A stretch of DNA of 64,000 nucleotides, taken from contig NC_079496.1 in NCBI RefSeq assembly GCF_030052815.1, positions 4,588,001-4,652,000 of the forward strand, given 5' to 3'. The notes beneath the pieces are model-generated. The model did no database searches and was not told where the DNA came from. It worked only from the letters and a program-made list of their open reading frames with translations. Positions 48,113-60,883 of this stretch are shown one piece after another (the stretch's first letter is position 1; every line of letters begins with the position of its first letter). Both the position numbers and the translations under genes were made by a program. The DNA comes from Hevea brasiliensis (taxonomy: Eukaryota; Streptophyta; Magnoliopsida; Malpighiales; Euphorbiaceae).

Positions 48113-49051
48113 GTGCGCACTTTAGAGATATGTGGGACTTCGGTGGACGAGATTAGGAGTTTTGAGTACAACTGCATTGGGGAAGTAAGAGTTTTAGGGG
48201 CTCTGCAACATCCCTGCATAGTTGAATTGTATGGACATCAGATATCTTCAAAGTGGGTTCATTCGGAAGATGGTAAACCAGAGTGCCAGATGTTACTGTC
48301 TGTGATTCTTATGGAGTATGTTAAAGGGGGATCCTTAAAGGTATTTATAATTCAATTTTTTAGTTAGTAAATGTTATCATGTGGTTGTTGAATATCTTTC
48401 CATACTGATTATTATTTGCTTCATGCTACAGAATTATATAGAGAAGATGTCAAGAACTGGTGAGAAGCATGTACCAGTGGACTTAGCATTGTGTATTGCT
48501 CGAGATGTTGCATGTGCATTGGCAGAGCTGCACTCAAAACACATAATTCATCGTGATGTGAAAAGTGAAACTATTTTGATTGATTTAGATAGTAAGAGAG
48601 CTAATGCAATGCCTGTTGTGAAGCTCTGTGATTTTGACAGAGCTGTGCCTCTTAGGTCATTCTTGCATACATGTTGTATTGCTCATAAAGGAATACCACC
48701 ACCTGATGTCTGTGTTGGAACACCTATATGGTCTGGTATGATGTTTTTTCTGTCGTTTGACAAAGATTCCTTAGTTTTTTAGCGCATATTGTTCAGGCTT
48801 CATTGGTCTTCCTCAATTTGATTGTTCACATTTCTATTACCATCTATGAAACCGATTGTATGTAAGGTTCCATAAAAGTAAGCAGGTATGAGAGTGAAGT
48901 AATGTTAGGAACATTGAAGTTAACAGATTGGCAGTCATAATTAGCTAATGACAGCTAAGATTACTTAGTTCAGCTGGAAAATATAAAAGAAAGTTGTATC
49001 AGATTTTATTTTCAGTCTTTTAGTCAATCGTAATATCCAGAAACTTCCCAC

Positions 49052-49053
<2 letters not shown>

Positions 49054-49086
<33 letters not shown>
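49054..49086 (+). repeat. (TC)n microsatellite in LRR kinase intron 9
   Basis: About 16 TC units. Confidence 0.9.
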
Positions 49087-49091
<5 letters not shown>

Positions 49092-50131
49092 CTCTCTCAA
49101 CTGCTAATTTTCCTACTTTCTCAGTCACCAATTAGTCTATTCTTCTCTCATTCTTATTCCCCTGAACTCAGATGAGTGCAGGTCATGACAATACTGAGGG
49201 TATAAATATAATATAGATTTCCTTATATTTTTTTAAAAATTTAAACCATTACACTTTAGCTTTTATAACCTTGATTTGAGAAGGGAATACTGGGGCAACA
49301 ATCCGAGATTGTCATCAATGTAGTTAAAGAGCATGAAGTGGTACCTTGGACAAATGTGAATCATTGTTGTGTAGAATATTAATTTTTTTGTAACTTGCAA
49401 TTGACACACACAGACTATTTGGTGTAGGATCGTCCTTTTGTTTTCTTGAATTGCTAGTACTGTATACAGCCTTCAGGATGATTGTTTTGGCTAATGACCA
49501 TATGTTCTACTTAGTTGTAGAAGTTTCTCTACAGAAAATGTTATTTGAATGGCACATTTTGAATATGCAGCATGTGTTCATATATGCAACTTAATTTCTG
49601 TATTTTTAGTTGATTTTCAGTTATGAATCAAGTGTTTCTGTTGTCTGGTTGCAGGAAGTGGATATTTGGTCATATGGCTGCCTGCTTTTGGAATTACTGA
49701 CTTTGCAAGTTCCATATTCTGGTTTATCTGAATTCCACATCACTGAACATCTTCAGGTGCGTCTCTTTTGGAAAAAAAAAATAATAATAATGGACAATTG
49801 CACATATCTCAAATTAGAAATGTGGAAATAGTTTTGTTCTTTTTGATGCCTTGGTTTAAGCACTTTCTTTTATGCCATTTGAACTAAACAGATGGGCAAA
49901 CGACCCCCACTAACTGATGAACTGGAGACGTTGGTATCAATGAATGAGCCTGCAGCTACTCAGTCCGGCTCAGATGGGGCATGCCCGGAGGCTGAATTGA
50001 AAACTATGAAATTCCTGTTTGATTTGTTCTGTCAATGCACAGAAGGAAATCCAGCTAACCGTCCCACAGCAGCTGAAATCTATGAATTGTTGCTTGTTCA
50101 TGCAAATAATTTCACTAGTCGAAGGAGCTAG

Positions 50132-51444
50132 GTACATGTGTAGATTAATCTTTAGGTACTCACTCAGTCCAAAAATTTTTGTAGCCCTAGAATGTTGTAT
50201 GACAATATGTAACATGTATATCTTTCAGGATTGAGTGTTTGGGCTTCTACTGAAGTTGTTATAGCATGACTAGTTACAGGTTTAGGATTAGCATCATCTT
50301 TAAGCCTTCTTCAGTATGAGTAATGTCCAGGATTCAGATTCAAATTTGGCGCTTCCTGCCTTTCTAATCTAATTGGGATTTGTAAATTTTGTAGGTAGTT
50401 ATGTTTGCTTAGGTGTTGACGTCCTTATTCTTTTGTAAGTTGACATGTTTAAATTATTAAAGCTCCTTCATTTTGATTTATTTGAAGCTCTGGAATATGC
50501 TCTCTGATTTTTATTTAGCGAGTTGCCAATGACATTTTTTATGGACGTTGTAATTTAACTTCATAATGTCTTTTTGCATCTGTAATACTAACGCACAACA
50601 TGATCATCTGGTCAGCCGTAGTTGGTTAGTGTAGTTATTATCTTGAACTGGCCTGGAAAGTCATGGGTGTATTAGACTGGCTGAAGCAATGGAGTTAATT
50701 TTTGCTTAGCTGTTGGACCATTGAGAAGAAAATATAAGGGGTTTGGGAGTAGTAAATGGTTGAGTGCAAGGAGTTAAACAAATTTTGCCCCTTGCTATGG
50801 AACCGGAGGTGGTAAAAGCTTTATCAGCTCAAGCATATAGCTGAGAGGGCATGGCAGGCTTACCACCTTTATTTTTGTCTTTTTGTTTAAAGGGGAGAAA
50901 ATATTCATCAAGGGAATAGGGGAGATAATGGAGGGTCACGCGTGCAGTTAGCCAGGGGTAAATTTGTTCTGATTCCGGGGTCCGACTCTCTGAGCGTGAA
51001 GAGACTCTTTGTTAAGCAGTACACATCCATGAAAAGAAGTGGAAGCCACATGGGCGATTAAAACTGTTATGGATGTTCTTTATCTACGATGCATCCTGTC
51101 CTTTTATATGTATCCAGGTGTTTGTAATCATTTTTCCTCCTCTGTTAAAAGAAAAAGGTATCTATCTTTTTTTTTGAAAAAAAAAAATTATACTTGTTGT
51201 AATATCTGTATCCAGATGCTATTCTGCCTTAAGACTGTAAAAACATTTGATTAGAAAGGATCCCCAACCAAATCTTGTCATTTCTACTGCCTCTTTTTTT
51301 TTTCTCCTGCACATTGCAATGCATGCTGTATCCTTTGAGATTGATGGGCACCGACTGGGTGATGGGATAAATAAGACTCACAGCTGTTCTTATCTCTTAC
51401 TTTGGTGTTCGTTGCGTTTTCTGTGGTCATAAAATGGTGCCTGC
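50132..51444. other. 3' region of the LRR kinase gene
   Basis: Presumed 3' UTR (AAATTATTAAAG-type signals near 50450), then non-coding spacer up to the retrotransposon insertion site. No gene was recognised. Confidence 0.4.
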
Positions 51445-51449
51445 GTTTT

Positions 51450-53980
51450 TGTAACCCTAAAAATAAAATAATAATAATAATAATAATAAATAAATTAATT
51501 AAAAATTAAATTAAATATTTAAAATTTAAAATTTTTTCAAGAATGAATCTGGACAACATCTCTGATCAGATTCATTCCCAGAAATTCAAAAAAAAAAAAA
51601 AAAAGAGAAAACTCAGCCCCACCCTTCCTAAACTCTCTCCCGTCACTCTCCCTCCCCCTCCCTTTTTCTTTTGATCAGCGAACCTGCAGCCATCATGGCC
51701 AGCCGGCGAGGCTTCCACCCACCATGGGCGACACCGACGAACTGCCAGCTGGCCGGAGCAGTGCCGGCAGCGACGCAAATGGAGCAGTTTTCCTCATCAA
51801 CGCGCGCACAATGAGCAGTAACTTTCAGACGCAATTCTGGTTTCATCCGACGTCCGATCGAGGCGATTCAGGTGGCGTTAGAAAGCTTGTTCCGAGAGCT
51901 TTCTTTTGATACTAATTTTGCAGCAAATGGAGGTCGGATGAGTGAGATATAGATGAAAGAAGTTTCGGGTTTTTCAAATTTTTTTGTCAGATCTAGGACG
52001 ATCCGACCGTTGGATTGACGATCCGAGACCACCTATGGACTGAGGGAGAGGAGAGGAACATGATGGTATGATCAGATCCAGCAGATGCCGCCGGTGACCG
52101 ACGGCCGGCCACCGTGCGCGGTGGTTCCGGCGGTGGCTCCGGTGAGCTTTGGAGATGATTCAACTTCCAGAGGCTTCCTCATAAATTTGTGAAATTTTTG
52201 AGACACAGATAAGCTTCGGGTAAGATTATTTTTATTATTTCTCTATTTGTGGAGCATAAATGCAGTATTTCTTAAACAGAAAAAATTGGAGAAAAATTCT
52301 AAAAAATATATATGATGAAAGTAAAATTATTTGGAGATATTCTATGGTATTTGTTGAATTTTTGAGTGATTTTAGAATATTTTTAAAAAATATAGATGGA
52401 TTTTAGTTAGATTTTTAGCACATGGGCATATAAGATTATTTGAAATTATGATATTTAAATTTTATATGATTGATTGAAGCTTGAGGATGGAGGTTTAAAT
52501 ATATAAATATTGAATTGGGTTGAATTAAGAATATGTTAGCTATTGGAAACTTATGGAATTGAGTAATATTCATGAATAAAATATTCATGGTTGATTAGAA
52601 AATTACAACTACTTTTGTGATAGCTTTATAATTTTAGAATTTTTAGAACTTGTTTGAGTGAATTTTTACAAAATGTCAATTATAGAGACTAAAACGTAAT
52701 TTTTAATATTTTGAGTATTGCTTAGTTTGGAGGGCCCAGGAGGGGCCATATAATGATGATGAGATATGGATTGAGTTTAGAAGTGTTATTTGAACCATTT
52801 TTGACAGGTTGGGTAGGTCCCAGGTATAGGAGAAATTTTGCCGGATTTTCGGCATGAATTAGGCTGTCTGTTGTCTCTTTAGAGTTTTATTTTGATTTAG
52901 TACTAATAAATTTATAATATAATTATTTAGGTGATCGATGTCAGCTATTTTCTTCTGTCCAGCAGCCACAATAGTCCTCGGTATACTGTGAGTAAAATAT
53001 TAATTTTAATTATAATTTCGATATTATTATATGTTCAAGCATGCCCATGCATCACTTATAAATATGTATCTATGTAGTTAAACACTAGACACGTTTTATA
53101 TTACATTCATAATTGATGAAGTGCCATGGATGTTGTTTGTGGTAATTTAGAGCAGTGTGCGTGAGTTGGTGTACGTGTAGTATGGTATTGGATATGGACA
53201 GGACGGGTAAACACGGCTTGAGAGACACTCGCTAGGACCCTGCATTTGGTTTATTAAGCGAAAGTCCGGCTTGAGAGACACTTGTTGGTAAATGTTGGAT
53301 TAAGAGGGCTGTATAAGAGATCAGCTCCCATATATGTATTGTCTGAACATTACTGGGTGTGTGAGTGCTCCAAATTACGTTTTTGCTGTTATGATGTGAA
53401 TTGTATGAAAATTATGATGATGTTGCATTTCATTCCACATGGTGCATTAGCTTTAAATGGCTATAGAAATTGTACTTAAAATGGGTATTTTACTCTCTGA
53501 GTCGAACGCTCACTTCTGTTCACTTATTTTTCTAGGCTACAGGAGGAGTTCTTTTACAGAGCAACCTGCCTTCTTCCTTGCAGGTTTAACGTCGGTTATT
53601 TAATTGTTTTTATTTTTTTTTTTAAATTTGAAATCTAGAACTCCGCATGTATTAGCAGTAGTATAGACCCTATTAGGAATTGTATTAATTTAAATTCTTG
53701 AGGTTAATAAATAAAGATTTGTATGATACTTAAACAATTTGTAAATGATGTAACCGGGTTGAGCTGGGCTCCCCTAATTTGAGTTTCTGATAATTATTGG
53801 GTTAAGTTGGCCCGAAATAAAATTATAATATTTTAATTTAAATTATTTTTATATGCATGTTGGGCCTAAATTATGGGCCTGGTTATGGATTTGAGAACAG
53901 TAAGGCTTACTACGGGCCTCGGAGGCTTTATGCCGGCTCAGGTCCTAGTGCCGGTCCAACCCATAGGTTGGGTCGTGACA
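51450..53980 (+). repeat. 5' LTR
   Basis: Starts TGTAACCCTAAAAATAAAAT and ends GGGTCGTGACA. Contains an (AAT)n run near the start, a CT-rich segment, and GC-rich sequence at 51660-51900 and 52070-52140. Short frames inside (51572-51909) recur in the 3' LTR but are not conserved as proteins. A CGGCTTGAGAGACACT motif occurs twice, near 53214 and 53269. Confidence 0.93.
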
Positions 53981-53984
53981 AGAG

Positions 53985-53996
53985 TGGTATTAGAGC
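53985..53996 (+). other. primer-binding site
   Basis: TGGTATTAGAGC, four bases after the 5' LTR end, is complementary to the 3' end of initiator tRNA-Met except for one T in place of C. Confidence 0.85.
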
Positions 53997-56900
53997 TTAG
54001 GCTCTAGATTCATGGGAAATAATATACTTGGGAGTGTAAAAGGAGTCTTGTTAGTATGTTACATGCGGAGTATAAGATTTTGTTTCATCTTTTTCTATAA
54101 TTCTTTGTTTCTAGATTCTGCGTTATACCCCGAGTAATATAAGAGTGCATCAGTTGGTGTCTTAATTTTCGTAGAGTACATAAAAATGTGAAATAGAGTT
54201 AGCAGACATATTGAGGTCTACCATGATGATACGTACTCCAAGAAATATTATGTTTTTGGTCGGTATGCGTTTAAGTGGTGTGCCTAGCTAGTGCAAGGTA
54301 CGAGTACATAAAGGTGAGTTATAAGGATGAGGATACCACTGCTGGCAGTCGTCAGTGGATGACCCAGTCAGAGTAAGTTTATGATAATAGCAGATTCGAG
54401 AGAGATAAGAAATTAGGAGACCTAGTCTGTCAAGACGTATCGTAGTAACCATACAATATTCTCGATGTCTACTCTGTAAGCTGTAGATTACAGTACTGAC
54501 ATGGGATTATTGTGTAGAGCTGCATGCATCCCTGTGGTGCTCCATAATGAGGGTGTTTGAGGATGGCCTCTGTTTTGGTACAGTTATGCCAGAACAGAGT
54601 TCTATATCTGCAGAGGAGTTGGGAACTCCTGGTTAAGGGTCTAGAGTTAGAATATTAAAAGGTCACAGTTGGGTGATAACTAGAGTCAGTGACTCGGTTA
54701 CCCTAGCATGAGCTAGAGTTACATCAAGAGTTGCCATCAGACCAGAGGTTGCGGATTAGTTGCAAAGTACAGGTGACATCTAGAGTGAGACCATATGATC
54801 TTTGGTATGAAATTTTAGATAGTTTTTGCAGTACGACAGACGTTTTGCTTAGAGCTTAGTGAGAATAGTATACCTTGTGTGTATCAGTGAGGTGTAAAGT
54901 ACAACCCTACTACCTAGAGAAGGTCAGAACTATGAATTGATGATTTACAGAGCTATGATATGATAAGAGAGTCATTAATTTGACATGGTTTTGGCAAGGT
55001 GGTAAATGTAGTACCTTTGTTACAGTAAGTTAGGGTATAATCCTATCTTTTCAGAAGGGATAGAAGGTTATTATTGATAATGATGACTTATGGAATAGTG
55101 TCCCAGATGGGACTGTTGCGTGAGATTGTGCCCACTGTTAGCTCAGGTGTTCTGGAGATTGATACAAGTTCCATTATATGAACCATAAATGATTAGATCA
55201 TGATGGATGTAAAGTCTTTGAATTGAATGACGGGCTTGGATGCCCAGTATCTTAAGTTTTGGCTAGCTGAGTAAACATGGAAAAAAAATTAAAATTAATA
55301 ATAATAATAAATAAAATAAAATAAAATTGCTGCAGAACCAGTTCTCGAGGTAGTAAAGGTATTATATAGGCTACAGGATAAGAATAGAGATCACACAATA
55401 AATGTATGACTGCAATTTTCTGAGTTCCTTTCTAACTTCATATTGTTCAAAATAATAGTATAATCCAATTATAATAGTATTAAGAGTAAAAAAAAATTAG
55501 CGAAGATAAATCACAGAAGGCCAGTGGATAGAGAAAGTGCAGAATGAAAATTTAGACAATTTATTGCAGATACAACGTAATCTAAACGCTAGTGAAAGTA
55601 CTAGCTAGAGTGGTCAAAAGACCAAATCTGAGTAGCACAGATATGTGATAACCTGGTAGAGACTCTGAAAGATACAGTTAGCAAGTATAGCTGTCATGTT
55701 AGAAAGAAGAATGAAACCAGGGATATAATAGTTAAGTTTTATTTTGGGTAAGACAAAGGAAATAAATGAAAGGACAACCTGAAGGGTGCAGAATAAAAGG
55801 AACAAAGTTAAGATATAGGGTAGGCTAAGTATTATTCTTGACAAGGTGAATGACAAGGATGAAGAACCCAAAATGGGACCACATTAGTGAGAATAGTGAT
55901 GGAGGTATGAAATCTAGTAATGTGATACTCATAGCATGATGTAGTTGAGGTAGTGGCAGGGGCTAAAATATAGAGCTTGGAGTTGCATGATTGGATCATA
56001 CTTTATCTATTCCTTATTCCTAAAGTGAAGTGGATAGCAATGGGGCAAGATTCTTTTAACTTGTTAACTGTATCAAGAAGATTAGGCGAGGAATGCAATA
56101 ATAATAAGCAAAAGCTAGAAGGTGTGCGATGGTATTGCGGACTATCTAATTAGGCAGAGAAAAAGAAGTTAGTAAGTAGTAAGTTGAATAAAAGTCAATC
56201 TAAGAGATCAAATAGGTATGATGAGAGGAAAAGAATGATAGATAATGACACATAGGTTTAGGTTAGACTTTTGAGATAGTGAGAAGGTAGTTAGAGGTTC
56301 GTTATGAATGTCAGGCAAACATTTTTAGTGTGATTAACAGAATCACTTTGCAGTGAAGCGATAACGATAGAACAACAGTAGGGGTAGAACAAAAAGTGAC
56401 AAGTATGGGTGGTTATAAATCACTAAAAAGTTCAAGGATCAAATTAATGACCATAGATAAGGGTAGAATTAGTGTTGAAAGAATCTATTAGTTAGAGAAA
56501 TCTTTCAGGATTCAACAAAAGTTAAGGGCACAATATAAACGATGATAGATATGAATCATAGGTCGAGTATAAGTAAAGTTAATAAATTATAAAATATTAT
56601 GTCAGGAAGGACAATGGTACGGTAAAGGGTTCATGCAGATGGTACCTTATAGGTAGAGCACAATTGTGCTAGGAGATGATGAAATTTGAAGAGAAAGACC
56701 AAGAAACATAGGTTAAACATTATTATATGGACAATCGAGCGTAGTTGAATATAAGAGGATATTTTTCTTTCTTTTCAAGTTTAGCTCGTGCTTTTGGTTC
56801 TAGAGGGTTATATAAGGAATAGAGACTGAGTCAATGAGACCTAGTTATTTAAGAGTTTGGTAGGCACCAATTCATACACAATTTTCTAATATGAGAATGA

Positions 56901-58302
56901 CAGTAAGTACATACCTAGTGTTAAGTATGAAATGACGATCAGAGTAGTGACAGGAGTTAAATTGAGTTAGCTACTAAGGCTTACAACTGTTTTAAACTAT
57001 GAGCTGGAGGAAATACTAATTGTGGATGAGTTTCAATAAATGAAATTATTGCTAATGGGAAAAGCTGAGGCTGAAGTTTGGAAAGCTGTGGGCAGTATAT
57101 ATGGTTATATCAAGGAGAATGAACTAAGTATCTAGTTGGGAATTGTGGCAGAGCACGCATTTACCACTACCTCGTCAGTTCAGGTGGAACTTATAGGCTC
57201 AAGGATTGTGGAAAATAATAATATTTTGATGGTCATGTTAGGAAGGAAGTACAGGGAGAATCATCTATGGTGAATATCCTAGTGGTAACTAATCGCTGAG
57301 TTAAAATTCTGAAAGTAACAGAGTTAGTAATCAAGTTGAGAATAAAAAGTATAAAGGGTACAATTAATGCTAATGGGATGAATATCGTCAAGAGAAAGGC
57401 ACAAGGCAAAGAAAGACAAAGAGGAATAGTATGGGAAGAACACTAAAGAATGTCTAGGGCAAGTTATTGTAAAATGGCAGGTTAAGGGAATAGTGGAGCC
57501 TCGATCTAAGTACCAATATTTTAAGAAAATACCTCAAATAATAAGAAGTTTTAAGCAGAAAGCAAGGAACTCCCTTTTCTAGAAAAGATGGTAGGATATG
57601 ATAAGTTGTTTAAACTGGGTGGCTTAGGAATACATAAACTTTTGTTAGGTCAGAGAAGATACCCAATCCACTTTCTAATATTGATAGATAGAATATAAAC
57701 GCTCAACGCTTAGATGGAGCTCTGCATAACTAGTTACATAAGATGGACATGAGTTGATTTGAGAACCTTAGTAATGACACAAAGGAGATTGAAAATCGAA
57801 GTATCATGGGAGTGAAAAGATGCATAGGTACTAACCATTGAAGTCAAAGGACAAGTAAAGATTTAGAATAAGATGCCTATGATAGGTGCTACAGGAAACA
57901 TCTTATAAAATATTATAGGATAAGGAACATAAGTCATGTCCTTGGGAAGCAGAAGGTTAAGGGGTAAGTGCCAAGGTTGATTGAAGTTAAGAGACATAAA
58001 GTCAAGTATAGAGAGGTATAGTGAATACTTGAGATGTCAAAAAAATGGTCAATGAATAGTTAAGAGATGAGAGCATCTCTAGTAAAAAAAAAAATAATGA
58101 CAGTTAGGGCACTACAGTAAAAAAAAAAAAAAAAAAAAAAACCCGAGAACGAGGGAATGTGATCTATATTGCACGAAGAGTTTGGAGAATAAAGTATTTT
58201 AACCATCTTTGCTTAGCTGGAGGAGTAAATGCTCGCACCTATCCCAATAGCCCTCTTTCCCTATCCCTTGTTTATTTGAAAATTCGAGGACGAATTTTTC
58301 TT

Positions 58303-58315
58303 AGGAAGGGAAGAA
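58303..58315 (+). other. polypurine tract
   Basis: AGGAAGGGAAGAA immediately precedes the TGTAAC of the 3' LTR, the position of plus-strand priming. Confidence 0.85.
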
Positions 58316-60878
58316 TGTAACAAAATAATAATAATAATAATAATAATATTAATTAATTAATTAATTAATTAAATTAAACATTTAAAATTTAAAATTTAAA
58401 ATTTTTTCAGGAATCAATCTGGACAACATGTCTGTCCTTCATTCCCAGAAATTCAAAAAAAAAAGAAAACCCAACCGCGCCGCCCCCCCCCCCCCCTTTA
58501 GACTCTCTCTCGTCACTCTCCCTCCCCCTCCCTTTTTCTTTCGACTGGTGAGCCTCCAGCCATCATGGCTGGCCGGTGAGGCGTCCACCCACCCTAGGAG
58601 ACACCGGCGAACTGCGAGCTAGCCGGAGCAGCGCCGGCAGTTGCGCAAATGGAGGAGTTTTCCCCATCAATGCGCGCATAGTGGGCAGCAACTTTCCAAT
58701 GCGATTCCGGTTTCATCTAACGTCCAATCGAGGTGATTCAGGTGGCGTTGGAAAGCTTGTTCCGAGAGTTTTCTTTTGATACCAATCTTGCAACAAATGG
58801 AGGTCGGATGAGTGAGATATGGAGGAGAAAAGTTTCGGGTTTTTTAAGCTTTTGTGTCAGATCTAGGACGATCCAAACGTTGGATTGACAATCCGAGACC
58901 ACCTATGGACTGAGGGAGAGGAGAGGAATATAATGGTATGATCAGATCCGGCAGATGTCGCAGGCGACCGGCGGCCGGCCACTGTGCGCGGTGATTCCGG
59001 GGGTGACTCCGGTGAGCTTTGGAGATGATTCAATTTCGAGAGACTTCCTCATAAATTTTTAGAATTTTTGAGACACAGATAAGCTTCGGGCAGTATTATT
59101 TTCATTATTTCTCTGTTTGTGGAGCATAAATGTAGTGTTTCTTAAATAGGAAAAATTAGAGAAAAATTCTAAGAAAAATATATGATGAAAGTAAAATTAT
59201 TTAGAGATATAATATGGTGCTTGTTGAATTTTTGAGTGATTATAGAATATTTTTGAAAAATATAGATGGATTTTAGTTAGATTTTTAGCATATAGGCATA
59301 TAAGATTATTTGAAATTATGATATTTAAATTTTATATGATTGATTGAAGCTTGAGGATGGAGGTTTAAATATGTGAATATTGAATTGGGTTGAATTAAGA
59401 ATATGTTAGCTGTTGAAAACTTATGGAATTGAGTAATATTCTTGAATAAAATATTCATGGGTGATTAAAAAATTACAATCACTTTTGCGATAGCTTTATA
59501 ACTTTATTAAGGACCGCGGGGCGAAATTTTAGAATTTTTAGAGCTTGTTTGAGTGAATTTTTATAAACTGTCAATTATAGAGACTAAAACGTAATTTTTA
59601 AGATTTTGAGTATTGCTTAGTTTGGAGGGCTCAGGAGGGGCCATATAATGATGATGAGATATGGGTTGAGTTTAGAAGTGCTATTTGAATTATTTTTTGC
59701 AGGTTGGCTAGATCCCAGGTATAGGAAAAATTGTGCCAGATTTCCGGCATGAATTAAGTTGTCTGTTGTCTCTTTAGAGTTTTATTTTGGCTTAGTGCTA
59801 ATAAATTTATAATATAATTATTTAGGTGATCGATGTCAGCTATTTTTCTCCATCCAGCAGCCACAATAATCCTCGGTGTATTGTGAGTAAAATATTAATT
59901 TTAATTATAATTTCGATATTATTATATGTTCAAGCATGCCCATGCATCACTTATAAATATATATCTATGTAGTTAAACACTAGACACATTTTATATTGCA
60001 TTCATAATTGATGAAGTGCCATAGATGTTGTTTGTGTTAATTTGGTGCAGTGTGTGTGCGTTGGCGTGTGTGTAGTATGGTATTGGATATGGATAGGACG
60101 GGTAAACACAGCTTGAGAGACACTCGCTGGGACCCGGTCCTTTATGGATAAGTCAAGGTAGACACGGCTTGAGAGACACTCGCTGGTAGAGGTTAGATTA
60201 AGAGGGCTGTATAGGGGATCAGCTCTCAAATATGTACTGTCTGAACATTATTGGGTGTGTGAGTGCTCCAAATTACCTTTTTGCTGTTATTATGTGAATT
60301 GTATGAAAATTATGATGATGTTGCATTTCATTCCACAGGGTGCATTAGCTTTAGATAGCTATAGAAATTATACTTAAAATTGATATTTTATTCTCTGAGT
60401 CGAACGCTCACTCCTGTTCACCTATTTTTCTAGGCTACAGGAGGAGTTCTTTTACATAGCAACCTGCTTTCTTCCTTGCAGGTTTAACGTCGGTTATTTA
60501 ATTATTTTTATTATTTTTTCTAAATTTGAAATCTAGAACTCCACATGTGTTAGCAGTAGTATAGACCCTATTAGGAATTGTGTTAATTTAAATTCTTGAG
60601 GTTAATAAATAAATATTTGTATGATACTTGAACAATTTGTAAATGATGTAACCGGGTTGAGCTAGGCTCCCCTAATTTAAGTTTCTGATAATTATTGGGT
60701 TAAGTTGATCCGGAATAAAATTATAATATTTTAATTTAAATTATTTTTATATGCATGTTGGGCCTAAATTATAGGCCTAATTATGGTTTTGAGAACAATA
60801 AGGTTTACTACGGACCTCTATGGCTTTATGTCGGTCTAGGTCCTAGTGCCGATCCGACTAATAGGTTGGATCGTGACA
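58316..60878 (+). repeat. 3' LTR
   Basis: Aligns along its whole length with the 5' LTR with scattered substitutions. It carries an extra segment of about 27 bases around 59497-59523 (including GGACCGCGGGGCGAAA) not present in the 5' LTR, and a different arrangement of the CTTGAGAGACACTCGCTGG motif (two copies near 60111 and 60168). Ends GGATCGTGACA. Confidence 0.93.
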
Positions 60879-60883
60879 GTTTT

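Larger units (their letters stand above)
42687..50131 (+). pseudogene. LRR - EDR1-like - protein kinase (At1g04210 type), disrupted
   Basis: Exons: 42687-43243, 44533-44797, 45581-45743, 45874-46598, 46692-47117, 47203-47384, 47561-47720, 48113-48340, 48432-48735, 49655-49756 and 49892-50131. The join 46598/46692 is the least certain. Parts: leucine-rich repeats, about residues 80-270 (LEYLDLSFNNIKSLPTEI); a polar middle region; an EDR1/CTR1-type domain (VVPLGDLQFGVCRHRALLMKY, then ELVRGYLDFVPHAWN); a Raf-like kinase domain. Two lesions: an in-frame TGA at 46881-46883 inside ...IVDRT*KAVSGSN... (codon 634), and a deletion at about 48731 that removes the MAPEV activation-segment end and shifts the frame. 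The kinase also reads HRDVKSET (Asn replaced by Thr) and DFD in place of DFG. Either the gene is dead or it yields a truncated LRR protein. Sequencing error is possible for each lesion separately. Confidence 0.87.
53981..58315 (+). other. non-coding interior of the LTR element
   Basis: Begins with the primer-binding site and ends with the polypurine tract. The plus strand is conspicuously rich in A and G and poor in C over kilobases, with frequent stops in all frames. A-runs occur at about 58085-58094 and 58121-58141. No protein domain was recognised. Confidence 0.8.
51445..60883 (+). mobile_element. complete LTR retrotransposon, non-coding interior (LARD-like, gypsy/Tekay-type ends)
   Basis: Two long terminal repeats (51450-53980 and 58316-60878) flank a 4.3-kb interior. 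The 5-bp target duplication GTTTT is at 51445-51449 and 60879-60883. LTRs begin TGTAAC and end GTGACA. A primer-binding site TGGTATTAGAGC at 53985-53996 matches the initiator tRNA-Met type with one change. A polypurine tract AGGAAGGGAAGAA lies just before the 3' LTR, after an ATTCGAGGACGAATTT motif typical of Tekay/Del gypsy elements. The interior has no frame longer than about 85 codons and no recognisable gag, RT or integrase, so it depends on other elements for movement. It lies about 1.3 kb downstream of the LRR kinase gene. Confidence 0.93.

Noticed and set aside
51572..51909. Small GC-rich frames in the 5' LTR, with counterparts in the 3' LTR at 58428-58779
   Set aside because: They lie inside LTR sequence, differ by frame-breaking changes between copies and match no protein.
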